Source: Lutibacter citreus
GTDB taxonomy: Bacteria; Bacteroidota; Bacteroidia; Flavobacteriales; Flavobacteriaceae
Reading direction: 5' to 3'
NCBI RefSeq assembly: GCF_003260195.1
Contig: NZ_QEIH01000002.1
Location: forward strand, 666,016 to 730,015
DNA length: 64,000 bases
A model generated the notes under the pieces. That model was not told the origin of the DNA, made no database searches, and saw only the letters and a program-made list of their open reading frames with translations. Below are positions 63,659-64,000 of this stretch, piece after piece. Numbering within the stretch: position 1 is the first letter of the stretch; the number at the start of each line of letters is the position of its first letter. The translations under genes and the position numbers were made by a program.

Positions 63659-63710
63659 AAGTGGGGAATTTATAATTTAATGTTTTTAATTTTTGTGTTT
63701 GTTTCTGGTA

Positions 63711-63798
63711 CAAATGTACGTTCAGATTAAAGGTTATTATTGAGTTTTTAGTTGATAACGTTTTAACTGTCGATGAATGGATTGTATCTTTCGGTTAA
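63711..63798 (-). promoter_or_regulatory. Promoter and conserved 39-bp block of subunit paralog D
   Basis: The -7 element TACATTTG is at 63711-63718 (- strand) and the block at 63760-63798. AAAGATACA (63783-63791) and ACAGTTAAA (63762-63770), read on the - strand, form a 21-bp period repeat; ACAGTTAAA resembles the LytTR half-site consensus. The block matches 54262-54300 at 32 of 39 positions with identical spacing to the -7. Confidence 0.65.
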
Positions 63799-63861
63799 TA
63801 AGATTTAATGCCATTTAAAGTTTAAGAAACAGAATAGTATGTTTGTGAAAAAGATTAAACA

Positions 63862-63887
63862 AAAGCCTCTTAAATTAAAGAGGCTTT
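63862..63887 (-). terminator. Terminator after the truncated paralog E
   Basis: AAAGCCTCTT (63862-63871) pairs with AAGAGGCTTT (63878-63887) around a 6-nt loop. Confidence 0.75.
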
Positions 63888-63893
63888 ATTCAA

Positions 63894-64000
63894 AAAAATA
63901 AGATTTTATTCTATTAGTTATCAGTTAAAGTGTAAGTAATAGTAAGATTTGTACTTTCGTCAAAGTTTAGTTTAGCGTATTCCCCTTTAATTTGAGTTAA
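63894..64000 (-). repeat. 107-bp perfect direct repeat, copy 2 (runs off window)
   Basis: Identical to 63069-63175. Copy 2 is cut by the window edge. Confidence 0.9.
63914..64000 (-). CDS. C-terminal end of a fifth subunit paralog E (cut by window end)
   Basis: The last 28 codons and stop of a gene whose DNA is identical to the end of paralog D, including the terminal ITYTLTDN strand. A terminator follows at 63862. Most of the gene lies beyond the window. The perfect identity indicates a recent tandem duplication or gene conversion. Confidence 0.85.
   Translation of the reverse strand, partial: LTQIKGEYAKLNFDESTNLTITYTLTDN

Noticed and set aside
1..64000. CRISPR arrays, tRNA genes, rRNA, insertion sequences and prophage genes
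   Set aside because: No regular repeat-spacer units, no tRNA-like cloverleaf, no transposase or phage protein pattern was seen on either strand.

Overview
The window comes from a member of the Bacteroidota, almost certainly a Flavobacteriaceae. The evidence is low GC content, promoter -7 elements of the TAnnTTTG type, surface lipoproteins whose lipobox Cys is followed by acidic residues (CEDDD, CDDDD, CSDDD, CNDDE), a C-terminal type IX secretion sorting domain, a SusC-like TonB receptor, and lineage-specific neighbours such as DUF6341/DUF6427 beside upp. No tRNA, rRNA, CRISPR array, insertion sequence or prophage was seen.

Layout. 1-462: 3' end of an FAD-dependent fumarate-reductase/AprA-like subunit. 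0.6-13.0 kb: an accessory island on the + strand with two DUF1566 surface lipoproteins and a decayed third copy, a Spy/CpxP-like small secreted protein, a VTC-domain protein, a DUF4956 membrane protein, a DUF2490 outer-membrane protein, a PPOX flavoprotein, a Cthe_2159-like lipoprotein, a CotH-kinase lipoprotein and, last, a LytS-type histidine kinase with a LytTR regulator. Six promoters in the island share a 9-bp direct repeat with a 21-bp period, placed exactly 33 bp before the -7 element. That is the architecture expected of LytTR operators, so the island looks like one regulon under its own two-component system. 13.1-20.5 kb: hflX, a TPR histidine kinase and two predicted nuclease/phosphatase-family enzymes. 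20.9-25.1 kb: a TonB receptor plus partner lipoprotein. 25.3-41.7 kb: housekeeping genes (pgi, M23 peptidases, NifU/Mrp, ATL, trmB, upp, lysM, yicC-gmk-nadD, GH3, MOSC, mscL, alr, tdk). 41.9-45.1 kb: a conserved hypothetical, then a probable nuclease, a DNA adenine methylase and a glycosyltransferase in one block. 45.2-53.5 kb: glyS, a coiled-coil membrane protein, ComF, an Ig-like lipoprotein, an antiporter, DinB, an ArsC-like protein and an outer-membrane beta-barrel protein.

53.6-64.0 kb (- strand) is the most unusual part. It holds a PAS-PAS hybrid histidine kinase, a pseudo-receiver/HPt protein and a LytTR regulator, which together make a complete phosphorelay. Interleaved with them are an Ig-like chaperone candidate, a 904-aa outer-membrane protein resembling an usher (Ig-like N-terminus, beta-barrel, two C-terminal carboxypeptidase-regulatory-like domains), and a family of at least five paralogous small secreted beta-rich proteins, three of which end in TYTLTDN or TYTLSDN. 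Two paralogs outside the operon carry a shared 39-bp upstream block at identical spacing from the -7 element. I infer a chaperone-usher-like surface fibre or coat system with a built-in phosphorelay. This rests on architecture and gene order; no family was matched by a search.
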